Assembly (NCBI GenBank): GCA_000827265.1
Contig: KN834753.1
Location: forward strand, 69,673 to 133,672
DNA from: Collybiopsis luxurians FD-317 M1
Taxonomy: Eukaryota > Basidiomycota > Agaricomycetes > Agaricales > Omphalotaceae
DNA: 64,000 nucleotides
Reading direction: 5' to 3'
Below the pieces are notes generated by a model that ran no database searches, had not been told where the DNA came from, and saw only the letters and a program-made list of their open reading frames with translations. The translations under genes and the position numbers were made by a program. Below, piece by piece: positions 1 through 11,422 of this stretch; positions within the stretch are counted from its first letter, which is position 1; the number at the start of each line of letters is the position of its first letter.

Positions 1-23
1 CGACGGTGTTTAATTTGTAGGAT

Positions 24-2642
24 ATGTTTCCCTTTTTCGGTGCTCTGCAAAGTGCTTCTTCATGGAGATCTCGCTCCAGCCCCGACTCTGCGGATCAGAA
101 AAGTAGTACTTACTCGGCTTTTACCGGCTCAGTTTGACTCACTGCTTTCGTTTCAGAAGACTCGGAATACCAGGAGCTCGCTGGGTGCATCAAGGATGTC
201 GCCCTTGATCCCGTGCGATGGATATGTGCTCTCTCCCATATCAGTCTGGTCGCCTTGCTTGCCTCTTTCATGTCCGGGCGACCAGATAAGTTTGGGTTCA
301 TACTCTTCAGCCGGCCTGGTTTAGCTATCACTGACGATGAAACGGATATTATCGGGCTATTACTTCAAAAGGGAGTTAGCAAGGCTTATGGCTGGATTAT
401 TACTGTACGACCGTCTAGTTTCCCACTTTACTGTCAATGCTAATCAATTCTCAATAGGGATGGACCATTATCCTTACTTACACAATGCAAAAGCTGGCTC
501 TCCGACGACAGCTGAGTCTCTATACTAGCCTTACTGCGACGCATGATGCCAACGAATCATGGATGGGCATGGGCTCTGCTATCTTAGGCTTACTCAACTG
601 CAGGCAGCATAATCCCAGGGCTGCCTTAAACTCTATTTTTTTTCCTTTGGCATACCTTGGCGGTATTGCCTGCCTTCATTCAGTCGCCATAGGCATGTTT
701 ACCCTTGTGACAACGCCAGTGAACACAACAGTTACATTCAACTCCTCCGGGATTCCAGACTTTTCGGGAAATGCAGTTCGAAATATACTAACGTGAGTCA
801 TCTCCGTTTCACAAGGGTAAAACTAAGACCTGTTAACCGTTTGGGAAAAAAACAGCGGATCGAGTGCGCTCTTGACCATGCTTTCCTTGGATGATCTTTA
901 ATTTCCTGGGCTCGCACCGAATGGAAACGGAATAACCTACGATATACCTGACCCTGCTGAAATCTCGAAGGTTCCTAGCTACGTCCGGGTCTGGGTCAAT
1001 GCTACGCGATTCAATGTCTCCTGCGGGTCACTGTCAGGATCAGTTAATTCTACCGAGAATGGACCAAATTTTTTCTTTTCCCCAAACATGGGTGTGCCAA
1101 CGACTCCGATCGATGACTTTCCGAGTATCATATGTAGGTCAACAAACAGTCTGCTTTCCCAAATGCGGACAACTGACTCTCTTTGCTAGCTCAACGTAGT
1201 TTGCTAATTAGGCCTGCTCCTTGGGGTAGCGATATAACCGACACCGATGTATGAGGAAACCCTAATGCTTTGATTCTCGATATTAACAGTAGCGTAGGAC
1301 CCTAGGGCCTCTTGGCCAGACTCCATTCTCATCTTTTCAACGGTTAATATCCAGGATTCGTCCAATAACAATGTGGACATGGTGCCTGTAAACCCGCCGA
1401 TGACATGTAATTAATTTTGTCACTCAGAATAATCTTCGATACTCATTGTTACCCAGATCCAAAATTCAACTCAACAGTCACATCGACAACTTCTCAAGTC
1501 GCGGTCCTTGCATGTAACTTGACTGTTGACCAATTTTCGAACAAGGCTCTCATTGATCCCACTGACAACACTCTTTTACGTCTCGACGGCGAGGGAAACA
1601 AGACTTCGGCGCAGTTGAGCCCTTTTCCAGTTGCAACACGTCCGCCATTATACAGCAATGACTCGCAGACAGCTGAGGATGCTCTGATATCTATCGTACG
1701 TGTTCTCTGAATCTATTCAACCGTTTTCTTTTTGACATGTGGATCGCGAAGTGGAGCCTTTTATCCATTGCTTCAACGTCCCCAATGAACGACCAACTTC
1801 AGAATTATTGCCTCAATAACACCAGCAACAATTTTGCAAATTGCGGAACATTGTTTGAGGCTGAACAGTCCGTTCTCATTTCCCCATTGATCCTATGAAA
1901 CGACTTGAAATGACTTGACATACTCAGGTTTGTCATGGAATCCCTGAACATTTTCCCCGACTTTCTGCTACCAGATGATGTGCCTTCAAGCCAGACCATT
2001 CAGCTGAAAGACCTTGAGAACGTTCTCGCTCGAATGACTGCGATTGAGTTTTGGGCAGGTGCGATATGGGTCCTACCTCTTTTTGTCTGAGAAAGTCGAG
2101 AGCTCATTTGCACAACAGAGGGCCAAGGAAGAAATCTCGAATTCGCAAACATATTAGATGCCAGTGCGGTATCTGGGGACGCAGTATCGAAGCCTGTAAC
2201 ACATCAGAACACTGTTACATTCAAGATACAAGTCCTTGTCTTTGCGGTAAGCCGCCAGTCTGTTCCCTGCTTTCGCTTTTAATTGATCGTATCTGCGTCA
2301 GCTCGACCGCATAGATGTATACCTATTTCTTTTCTTCGCGTATATATACTGATGAAATTCTGTCAGTTGATCGCTGCCCTTGTGCTTGCAATATTCCTCT
2401 TAGCAATAGGCACCCCTGCCATGATAAACAGGAACAACCCGAAACTCGACAAGATCGGTGTACTGCAGATGATATGGCTTGCTAATTACCATCCGGAGAT
2501 TCGGCAGCCGATTATTGACGTGGACGAGAACGAGGACATGAAGTATCCGTCGATAGAAGAGCTGAGAATCAAAGGATTGAAAGTCCAGAAAGTTCTCGCT
2601 CGTCCTGCCAACGATCCGTGCAACGCTCCTACTCAGTGCTGA
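24..2642 (+). pseudogene. Membrane-protein array copy 1 (4-TM, glycosylated loop), nonsense-disrupted
   Basis: This is the first of five tandem paralogs and I do not recognise the family. The ATG at 24 starts a short Ser-rich N-terminus. Twelve exons can be matched one to one with the other copies: helix 1 (around WICALSHISLVALLASF), helix 2 across the GW-T exon junction, helix 3 (around AYLGGIACLHSVAIGMF), a long loop with several N-x-S/T sites, the 15-nt microexon at 2302-2316, and the C-terminal helix LIAALVLAIFLLAIG. In exon 4 a TAA at 899-901 stands where the other copies have an amino-acid codon, GAA in three of them. The frame is open on both sides of it. Either the gene makes only the first three helices or it is a recent pseudogene. 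All splice signals still look usable, so decay is young. Confidence 0.75.
899..901 (+). other. Premature TAA in array copy 1
   Basis: In copies 2, 3 and 4 the matching segment encodes (L)EFPGLA and in copy 5 IPFPGLA. Here it reads GAT CTT TAA TTT CCT, one substitution away from GAA. It truncates the protein after about 240 residues, shortly after helix 3. Confidence 0.8.
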
Positions 2643-4500
2643 GCAGAACGAGAACATGAGCACGATGGGTACTATACCATCGTTGTCATATTGTGTAGCA
2701 TAGAACCTCAGGCTTTGTATTTTATACATTCTTTAATCGACCTACGATCTTTGCTTTTGCGGAATTCCCATACAAAGATAGAAAATAATAATGCGCCATG
2801 ACTTTTCTGATTTTGGATATAACCGTGACCTTGCCTCAAAGCCTGTAGATTGCTCGCCGCTCATCCTTATGACTTATGACTCGTTCATTTGCGCATCACA
2901 GTTAACGGATGTTGGGTACATACTATAGACCGTGTGGAGATGCGAGCAGCCTACTGCGGGCATATTAGTAGCCCGGAGGTGGGTTTCCTGAAGATCCGAG
3001 TTATCTAAGATCCCGGGATCTTCTCGAGGCATTCCACGGGAATCATTCATACGGTGTTTAACATTGAAGCAGTGGCATTCTGAGCAATTCATATAACGAG
3101 GCAATGTCTGTAGATCCTTCCTTAATTGACGACGACAGCTTGAGCCTACTTTGCATTCCTAATGAAAGACGCATATCGGCCAACCGGACTAGAGTGCGAG
3201 AGGAGGTGGTCTAGTGTTTCCGTCGGCTCAGATGACGCGTTCTGGGGGATTTAGGGACGACGAGGTTGAAGCAGCGTTTCCAGACCTGTGTGTGCCCGTG
3301 AAGGGAGCTCGATATCGAGGGGATTGGGCTTGGAGAAGGAATCTGGTCTGAGTCGTGTCTGACGGGCGTTGTAACTTGTCGGTCAAACGCCCGAATGGGC
3401 GCTTGTCGCTCCGATCATCTTGCGATCCTGCTCTATCGAGTTATTATGCTCCAGCTTTGTCAACCATCGAATTATCTCCCAACTAACCCTTATCTAGACA
3501 CAGTATCTTAGTAAGTGAACCCGAAACAAACTCAGAACAGTCTCCGGCGCTGACTGTAGTACTCGCAGATTATTCGATAGTTGAATCAAAAAGGCTCACT
3601 GCTCTCCCTTACCGTTTTCCTTCCTTCGCGGCAATACAAGCTATAGCTTGATGATGTTTAAGCATCAGGTCGTATCCATTAAATTGCGCGCCGATGGTCC
3701 TCCTGTAGCTGCAGGCCAAGTTCAGTTTTCGATACTTGCCGTTGTTCATTGTTCGGTCTTCCCTTATGTGGTACCATTCTCTCTTTTAATTCATAGTATC
3801 TGGACGGTATCATCAGTACCTCCAGCTAAGTACCTCACGTCACTTGCCTCTCAAAGTATCTAGGCTCGTGCTACCACTCTCGAGCGACGCCATTTTTGCT
3901 ACATAAAAAACATTACTGGGACGCCTCGCTCTCCGTTCGTAATTTCTTGTGCGGCATAGAACCATACTCGCTCATCGCTAATTTCCACCTTTTCCGGTTC
4001 TCTACGATCGTCTTTTTTGTGGTCATGACCTGACGAGCAACGCGAGCATTACAAAGATTCCGCCATCCGTCATTAGCGAGTGCCGCCCTCAGCTCACCAG
4101 TCATCCAATCGTGAGTCTCCAATTGCTGCAGCCACTTATGAGCCTCCTCCTCCCTTCTTTCGTGGATAGGAAGGAGAGGAAGGAGTCGGATTCACAATGC
4201 CCAGCGAATTTTAATCAAAGTTCGGTGAGAAAGTCTGAATCCTGGATAGTGTCAATTCTCAATTCGATAACGGTCATTGTGCCTCTCAGCGTCAACTTCA
4301 AGTAAACGGACAAATTTGAACTGCCAGGTGTCCTACGTGAATTATTTAGTAAATACACCGTTATTTAAGACATGCACACACCACTCACAATTCTCTCATC
4401 TGCTCTCGACTCCATCTGCTCTAAACACTCCGAGAGCCCCAGTCAATCAGCATTCCTCGATCCTTATCGGTGATGATGATATCTCCAGCGAAAATATCCC
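2643..4500. repeat. Intergenic: relic upstream flank of a lost array copy
   Basis: No gene is visible. About 3190-3720 resembles the upstream regions of copies 2 and 3. It contains a diverged promoter box CGGCGCTGACT at 3545-3555, the phrase cccgtgaagggag that recurs at about 12020, an inverted GGGCGC-type repeat near 3391, and an atcaggtcgtatc segment near 3664 matching the leader of the intact copies. No coding exons of the family follow. I read this as the promoter of a deleted copy. The rest (2643-3190 and 3720-4500) shows nothing I can name. Confidence 0.55.
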
Positions 4501-4581
4501 TGTGAAGCCGCGAACCTAGCTTGAAGGTATCTTCGTGAGCTCGAAAATGATAAGGTATCAGATTTATAAAGCATCACGATA

Positions 4582-5817
4582 TTAGAAAGGCTCGCAAATC
4601 GTAGCATCGTAAATAGCATTGATCAGCTGCCAAATGGAGGTGAAATGGGTGATGAGAGAGTAACCGACGGTTTCGAGAACAAGGCGGTAGTGAAAGTGAA
4701 CTCTGCGTTTCTGCCGCTGCGAGAAAGGTTCGTTGCCGCAGGTCCATGCCGGAGATTCTGAAACATTTCCAGCTGTGATGAGTTTAGGAATATTCCGAAC
4801 ATTTTTCGAGTTCAATACCTGATAGGTTTTGCCCTCTTGATCGAAGCCATCTATCCTCCAGTTATCTTTCAACAGGACAACCTTATTCTATTGTAGATCG
4901 TATGCTCGGAAACAGCCGCTGCAGCGCCCAGCGGGACGCGGTGGGAGGAAGTCAATGGATCAGAGACGATGTGAAATGATGGCTGAGAGAACTCTTCATT
5001 GACCACCGAGGCCTTGTATAGCGTGTCGTTCACCAGCTGTAGCGTTTGGCGCGCGTTAGTTATGCCCGACTTCTCTTCTGTAAGTCTGTGAAAGGTGGTG
5101 TCGATTCCACGTCTCAGCGCTGGAATGAGACAGACGCCGGAAAAAGTCGCAAGCGATGAGTCCTGAGTGTAGTCGAAGCGTTCGGGGACAAAGGTGCCGC
5201 ATCGAGTAGCACACCTGAGCCCACACGTCGACTAATTCACAAAGACTGAGAAGACGCGTGTGCGGAACTGAGATTCGGAGATGGATGTGTTGTATAGAGT
5301 AATCTGCCCGCGAGTATCTCTGGCGGTAGGAGTGTCTGGTTCAAAAGGCGTACCGTTTATTAGAATACAGTTCATCAAGTGGACTATTTTTGAATGTCAC
5401 AAAGCCTAACATTATTTTGGCGTTGGTAGGTCTATCACCTGAAGCAAGCATGTAGGATTTGTTGTAAAAGGAGATATCTGGTTTGATGCATTGGTCGAGT
5501 GAAACACCGGAATCAGGATCGTTGTGAGTTGATGTATTGAGAAGGACAATGTCGTGAAAGAACGGCCTGAGGGCGGAGATCTATGCCATTATAAGCTCTC
5601 GCCTGACTAGGATTATACGGTCACTTACCATGACATTGTACATCTCAGTCTCCGATCTCTTCCCGGCAACAGCAGCAGAGTTTGTGGTACAAAATTCAGG
5701 CATGTTGTGCATGTCCTTATTAGTAGGAAGATAGTAGTAGAGGAATCCACTGGTCGTGATGGAGCCGAAATATTTGCCCGCCATTTCGTATGCAGCAGCG
5801 ACTAAGGCCGGAGTCAC
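4582..5817 (-). pseudogene. Broken FunK1-type fungal protein kinase
   Basis: Read on the minus strand, fragments in several frames together resemble the agaricomycete FunK1 family. These are an N-terminal piece with KPDISFYNKSYML, the QFRTRVFSVFV segment, then VPERFDYTQDSSLATF and RRGIDTTFH, a kinase-lobe strand VVLLKDNWRIDG (5' of KNVRNIPKLI), and VHFHYRLVLETVGYSL. The pieces are separated by stop codons and frame changes (for example after KRYAF and after SVFVN). The sequence stops before the HRD catalytic loop and the DFG motif, so no kinase could be made. It lies opposite to the array genes, between the relic promoter and copy 2. The family call rests on remembered motif patterns. Confidence 0.65.
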
Positions 5818-7477
5818 ATTCTTCGGCAGTCGATGTAAAAGGATGAATGGAGCTCATGCGAGCACCGACTTTATCCAGCGCCATCTTTGTGGGTGTTGCT
5901 CAACTTGTTGACACTGAGAGGCAGTGGCGTGAGCGCGTCGAAGTTTGGAAAGAAGGCGCTGGAATGAATAGATGCCCACAGTTTGAATCAGATTTCATTC
6001 GATTTTGAAACTGCTTCAAAAGAAAGAAAAAAGAAACTACTCTGTGTATTTTGATTCTATTGTGCTAGTTTTTCGATTCGAATCATTACTGACCTGCTCC
6101 CTTGCTACAACTGCAGTTCTTCGTTAAACGAGAAGGAGATCAGGGAAGGACTCACACCATGTCTACTCTCTCCCCTTCTTCTTTATCTTGGTCACTTACA
6201 AGCTCGGATCGAGTGGATCATCCAACTCCCCCTCGAGCTCGACTCCCCTCTCCGGTATTTGCCATCCAATCCACATTCCGCTCCGCCTCATAATTTCCAT
6301 CGAACTTCCTATCAAACCTCGTAATGATCCTACACCGCCCTGTCCTCCGTCCAAAACGCGACATTCCAAACGAATTTATTCATTGTCTAATTTCATATCA
6401 GGCTGTCTAGTGTGGTAGGGAAGCTCTATCGGCTCTGATGACGTGAGAGAGTTCGAGATTGTGCGAGTTAGGGCCTGGGAGATGGAATGTGGTCATAATT
6501 GGAGTGCCCAGCGTTGGCAGAAGCCAGCGCACGCGCTGGAGGCATCGTGTGTTTTGGACAAAGAATGGAGTAGCTATAGTAGGCTATAGTAGGCGTTGGT
6601 GACAGGATGATGTTGGGATGATGCTATGATGGATTGAGAAATAAGCGCCGAATGGACGCTTGACCCTGTCACGGTGGGTCTCAAGTGGGTCTTCGCTGTC
6701 TTCTGGTATCCCTCGAAAATCAAGATCCCGAAATCCCTTCATCTGACACCATTGAATCTACAGCATCCGAGTCAAATTCCGCAATCGCACTCAAATCATA
6801 TTCTTTTTCATTGGCGCGACGACCACAGTTTGCGCTAGTGTTTGTCCTTCAACAAAGAAATGATTGACAACGTCGAGTTGTTACCTTGATTTAGTGCATT
6901 TGGCTATATTCGCAGCGACACCCTCAACTCATTCATGGACTGTATGTTGTAGTGTTATAACCATCACATGACCACGGCCGAAACGCGACAAAGGAAATCC
7001 CCAGTGGGAGGCTTTGTGACTTGAGGTAGGTTTTAGCAAGTGCACACCCTGGTGACATGGAGGCACTCGGACTCTCAGTGACCTGGAAATTTCCGGCCCT
7101 GTGTTGATTCTGCGCTAATCAAGTTGTTGCATCTTGCCAGCTGTCGATTTCTCTCCTCGTTGACCCATATTTAGAAGCAATATCTCAGCAAACTTTTTCG
7201 GGCGCTGATTGTATCGCAGAACATCTCTACTCTTAACCGTTTTTCATCCTTTGTGGCGGCACAATCAGGTCTTATCTGTCGAAAGAATTGATAATCTGCC
7301 ATTGATATGCACTAATGTTCATTCTTAAGGCTGGTATGAGTTTTTTGTCAATCATCTCTTTCTGTTTTTTTTTTTTTCTTGTTCCCCTGAACTTTCATAT
7401 CTTGTCTCTTTCGTCTTACATCGGCACCGACCGCCTTTCTTTCCGAATACTTGACTGTGTTCATAACTTTGCAAAAT
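5818..7477. repeat. Intergenic: duplicated 5' flank of array copy 2
   Basis: No gene is supported here. From about 6150 onwards the sequence resembles parts of 10690-10780 and 11830-12850, so the duplicated array unit includes more than 1 kb of upstream DNA. Landmarks are an imperfect inverted repeat (AAGCGCC...GGACGCTT) near 6644, a conserved tggaggcact-c-gg stretch near 7058, and the promoter box at 7200-7210. Confidence 0.55.
7200..7210 (+). promoter_or_regulatory. Shared promoter box GGGCGCTGATT (copy 2)
   Basis: This exact 11-mer lies 268-278 bp upstream of the copy 2 ATG. It recurs upstream of copies 3, 4 and 5 at 280-385 bp from the ATG. Function is inferred from conservation only. 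Confidence 0.5.
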
Positions 7478-10129
7478 ATGTCTACGTCGTTCATTGCTCA
7501 GCAAAATATTCCTTTAATGAGTCATTACTCCAGCCCCAGCACGGCGGGTTTCAGTCTGAAAGGTAACAAAATCCTTGCTTTTATCGCAACTGTTTTACCC
7601 AATGCCTCTGTTCCAGATGGCATGATTTTTGGACAGCATACTCTCAGCCCGCGCCGTCTGCATCCAGCCTTCGATATCACAAGATGGTTATGTGCTGTCT
7701 TCCATATAGGGTTGATCGCCCTACTTGCTGCTTTTGCCTTCAGGCAACCAGATAAGGCGGATCCTCGTATTATACTCTTCAACCGTCCTTCATACCTAAT
7801 TTATAACAATGAAACTGAATCCATCGGGCGACTTATGGAACTGCTGGTGGAAATTGCCTATGGTTGGATTGTTGTAGTACGACCATCTATTTTTTTGCTC
7901 TAATCTCAATGCTTATCAACTACCAACAGGGATGGACCGTTATTCTTACGTTCACGACGCAAAGGCTGGCTCGACGACGGCAGCTGAACCTCCTAGTCAG
8001 CCTAACTTCAACGCACGACGCCAATGAAGCATGGATGAGCATGGGTGCAGCGCTCTTGAGCCTACCAAAGTGCAGACAACTTGGTTTCTGGCATTCCTTG
8101 AGTCCTATAATTCTTCCTTTGGCATATCTCTGCGGCATTGCCTCCCTTCATTCCGTTGCCATAAATATGTTCGACTTTGCCCCAATGGCAGTAAACACAA
8201 CGACTACATTTAACTCCACTGGTATTCCAGATTTCTCGGGAAATGCAGCTCATAACATAATGACGTGAGTAGTCTCTGTTTTGCCCGCTTAGATCAAGGA
8301 CCCCTTAACTCTGAGAAAATTAGTGGGCCGAGTGTACTCTTGACCATGCAATCTTTGGATGGCCTGGAATTTCCTGGGCTTGCATCAAATGGCCTCGGAA
8401 TTACTTACGACATTCCCAATCCTGTTGAGATCTTGAATGTTCCTAGTGGTTACCTTGTTTGGGTCAATGCTACGCGGTTCGATGTCTCCTGTGGTTCACT
8501 CTCAGGAGCAATAGAAACTATCGATTTTGAACCGACTTTTGTCTTTTCCCCAGAACTAGATATACCAACGAATCTGAGCAAAATTGTCGTTGATCTTCCA
8601 ACGATTATATGTGAGTCAATGCATAATCTGGCCTCCCAAGTACATAAAATTAACTCTCTTTTTTCTTGCTAGCTCAACGTAGCTTATACATTAGATCTGC
8701 TCCTTGGGGCGTTGAGTTCCAAAATGAAAATGTACGAGGAAATGCTAATGTTGCGATACTTGATACTCACAGTAGCATAGGATCCGAGATTCAATTGGCC
8801 GACCTCCATCCTGGTTTTCTCAACAGTTGACATCCAAGATTCGTATGATACCACAGTGGAAATGGTGCCAGTGGATCCACCGATGACCTGTAAGTGAGTT
8901 TTGCTTGCTTAGGATAATCCTCAATGTTGACTGCTACCCAGATCCAAAGTTCAACTCGACAGTCATCTCAACAACTTCTCGAGTTGCTGTACTGGCGTGC
9001 AACTTGACTGTGGATCAAAATTCGGACAAGGCTCTCATTAACCCTCAGAACAACACTCTTATACGTCTCGACGGCGAGGGAAACAAGACTTCGGCACAGC
9101 TGAGCTCTTTCCCGGTTACAACACGTCCACCATTATACAGCGATGCTTCGCAAGCAGCTGAGGACGCATTGATCTCCATCGTACGTGGTGTCTAATTTAC
9201 AGTTGATTTTGATTTTTGATGTAGATATCTTAAAGTGGAGCCTCCTGCCACTTTCTTCGACATCACCAATGAACTACCGACTTCAGGGCGAATGCCTCGG
9301 GAATACCGGGAACAATATTACGAACTGCGGAACGTTGTTTGAGGCCGAACAGTCAGTTATCATTTCTTCATTGATCCTATGGAACGACTTGAGGTGACTT
9401 GAAATACTTAGGTATGTCATGGAATCACTGAATATTTTCCCTGACTTTCTGCTACCGGATAATGCGGTTTCGAGTGAGAGTATCCAACTGAAAGATCTTG
9501 AAAATGTTCTCGCTCGAATGACCGCGATCGAGTTCTGGGCAGGTACGATTTCGTTGAGAATCTTTTTGCCCAAGAAAGCTGGAAAGCTCATTCGCGCGAC
9601 AGAGGGCCAAGGAAAGAATATGAAATTCGAAAACGCACTAGATGGTGCAATAACAACAACTGGCAGTGACCCGGCTTCGAGCTTCGTTACAAATCAGAAC
9701 ACTGTTGAATTTGCGGAACCGATGCTAGTATTTGTGGTAAGCTGCTGGTTTTACTTTTTACTTTCACTTTTGCGTTTGAATTCACCATTGGCATCAGATC
9801 TACCGCACAAATGTACGCCATTATTTCTTTGCCTCGCTTAAATACACTGATGCACTTCTTTTACTTAGCTGATCGCTGCTCTTGCGCTTGCAATATTCCT
9901 TCTGATCCTAGCCACGCCGTCCCTGCTAGACAAGAACAACCTCAGAATCGACTCGATCGGTGTACTGCAGATGATATGGCTTGCAAGTTACCACCCAGAA
10001 ATGCATCAATCGATTGCCGTGCTGGAGAATCCGTCAGTAGAAGAGCTGAGAAAAGAAGGATTGCGGGTCAAGAGGGTTCTTGGTCGCCATCCCTCGGACC
10101 AGCCTACAGAGGCCCTGCAGTCATTTTAG
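7478..10129 (+). CDS. Membrane-protein array copy 2 (4-TM, glycosylated loop)
   Basis: This is an intact member of the unrecognised five-gene family. Translation from the ATG at 7478 gives a Ser-rich N-terminus (MSTSFIAQQNIPLM...). Helix 1 contains WLCAVFHIGLIALLAAFAF. Helix 2 crosses an intron that ends just before GWTVILTFTT, and helix 3 contains LAYLCGIASLHSVAINMF. The long non-membrane part carries the family hallmarks FPGLASNG, NATRFDVSCGSLSG, ACNLTVDQ and DGEGNKTSAQLS with many N-x-S/T sites, suggesting a lumenal or extracellular loop. A 15-nt exon at 9798-9812 (IYRTN) precedes the last helix, LIAALALAIFLLILATPSL. The C-terminal tail contains MIWLASYHPEMHQSI. Twelve exons are joined by short GT-AG introns. 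No enzyme motif is visible; a surface receptor or transport-associated role is a guess. Confidence 0.75.
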
Positions 10130-10870
10130 AACGAGCCTACGGTCGATTCTAGTTCTCAGGTAAGTACATGTCGCCCCCCAAAGTGCCTCAGCCTTTGTAT
10201 TCTTTACATTCTTTATTTTGTACGATCTTTACCATATATACAACCTTTAAATTTACGGAAGCTCCATACAGAACACCAGAAAAATAATTATTGAATCATG
10301 ACTTTTTTGAGTTGGATACAACGGTGACTGCCTGTAGGTTGCTCACCACTGATCTTTACTGTATACACATTCATACATCGGGTAATCTCGTTGTAATATT
10401 AGCTTGTCGAATACATCTGGAGCCTCTGTACCTTTGTTTCTATACTTTCTGATGGCATTCTGTATGTACTCGAGTATGTTGGTATAGGTTTCACAAGTCA
10501 AGAGTTCCTGTACTGTCAAGTCACTGCTGATACTTTTAGGGGGACACCGATGTATGTGGGATTCTGAAAAATTCATTGAAGAGGAAATCTAGAGAGGAAG
10601 GAGAGTCCGAATTTCAAGATTTTTTGTGGCTCCCTTCACCACTTAAGTCACTCTGATTTTGAAGGAAAGATAATGGAAGGGCTTATATCTCGTCTACTCT
10701 TTCCCTTCCTTCTTTGTCACGGTCACATACGAGCCCGGATCGAGTTGATTGACCCCCGACCCCTCTCCAGTATTCGATAGTTTAGAAGCTCACTTTGTGA
10801 GCAATCATGTCCAGCCGAGCACTGGCTGAGCGGTAATGGCTTACCTACCATTTTACTGGGTTCCCACGGC

Positions 10871-10889
10871 CAGATAACTGCGTTATCTG
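10871..10889. repeat. Inverted repeat CAGATAAC-3-GTTATCTG
   Basis: Two perfect 8-bp arms are separated by TGC. The same word forms the 26-bp palindrome at 11042-11067, so the pair may mark the ends of a small non-autonomous element. No transposase is present. Confidence 0.55.
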
Positions 10890-11041
10890 CCAGTTGTCTG
10901 CCAAATAGTCTCTGCTCGCCTCAGTTTCTCATTAGAAGCATTGAAAAAGAGATATGATACTAAGACAATGCTGTATTGTTACTTAGAGCTTTTATAAGTC
11001 TGTAGAATGGTGAATTGACAGTGTAAAAAAAGCTTCACTCG

Positions 11042-11067
11042 AAGTTATCTGCCATGGCAGATAACTT
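11042..11067. repeat. Perfect 26-bp palindrome centred on GCCATGGC
   Basis: The left half AAGTTATCTGCCA is followed directly by its reverse complement. It shares the GTTATCTG word with the inverted repeat about 160 bp to the left. Confidence 0.8.
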
Positions 11068-11160
11068 TGATGCCGAGACTAATGGCACACGTGTGAACAG
11101 ACACACAACACAACTTTGAGTGGCTCATTTCATGCTAAATGCATCGAGTTGGCCCTTTGT

Positions 11161-11422
11161 ACCGCGCAGAGCGCGGAAGAAAAATTAGTTGGATATATCT
11201 TGGTATCAATATTCAGAAGAACATGCTCAATGCAAGCAAACTAACTTGTAAATTGTATGTATGACTTTTTTTGAGCTGTAACTGCGCGTAGCGCGGAAGC
11301 AAAAATGGCATTCCGCATTTATCAAGAGAAATTACTCTCCACCTGATGCATGTCTACCTCTGGCCTAGTATATGTACTGTGTACTGTATAATTTAATCGC
11401 GCTTCGCGCGAAAGAAAAATTG
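11161..11422. repeat. Three spaced CGCG hairpins followed by A-rich tails
   Basis: Copies begin at about 11162, 11282 and 11398. Each has the form GCGC-short loop-GCGCG followed by AAGAAAAA-like sequence, so the period is about 116-120 bp. The intervening DNA is not obviously repeated. Confidence 0.6.

Noticed and set aside
40..443. Several open frames at the left edge as separate small proteins
   Set aside because: They are alternative frames or single exons of array copy 1. Splicing them by comparison with the other copies gives one long protein.
10343..10576. Minus-strand 77-residue open frame after array copy 2
   Set aside because: It has no recognisable motif, no paralog after the other copies, and lies in AT-rich 3' flank. 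Insufficient support for a gene.
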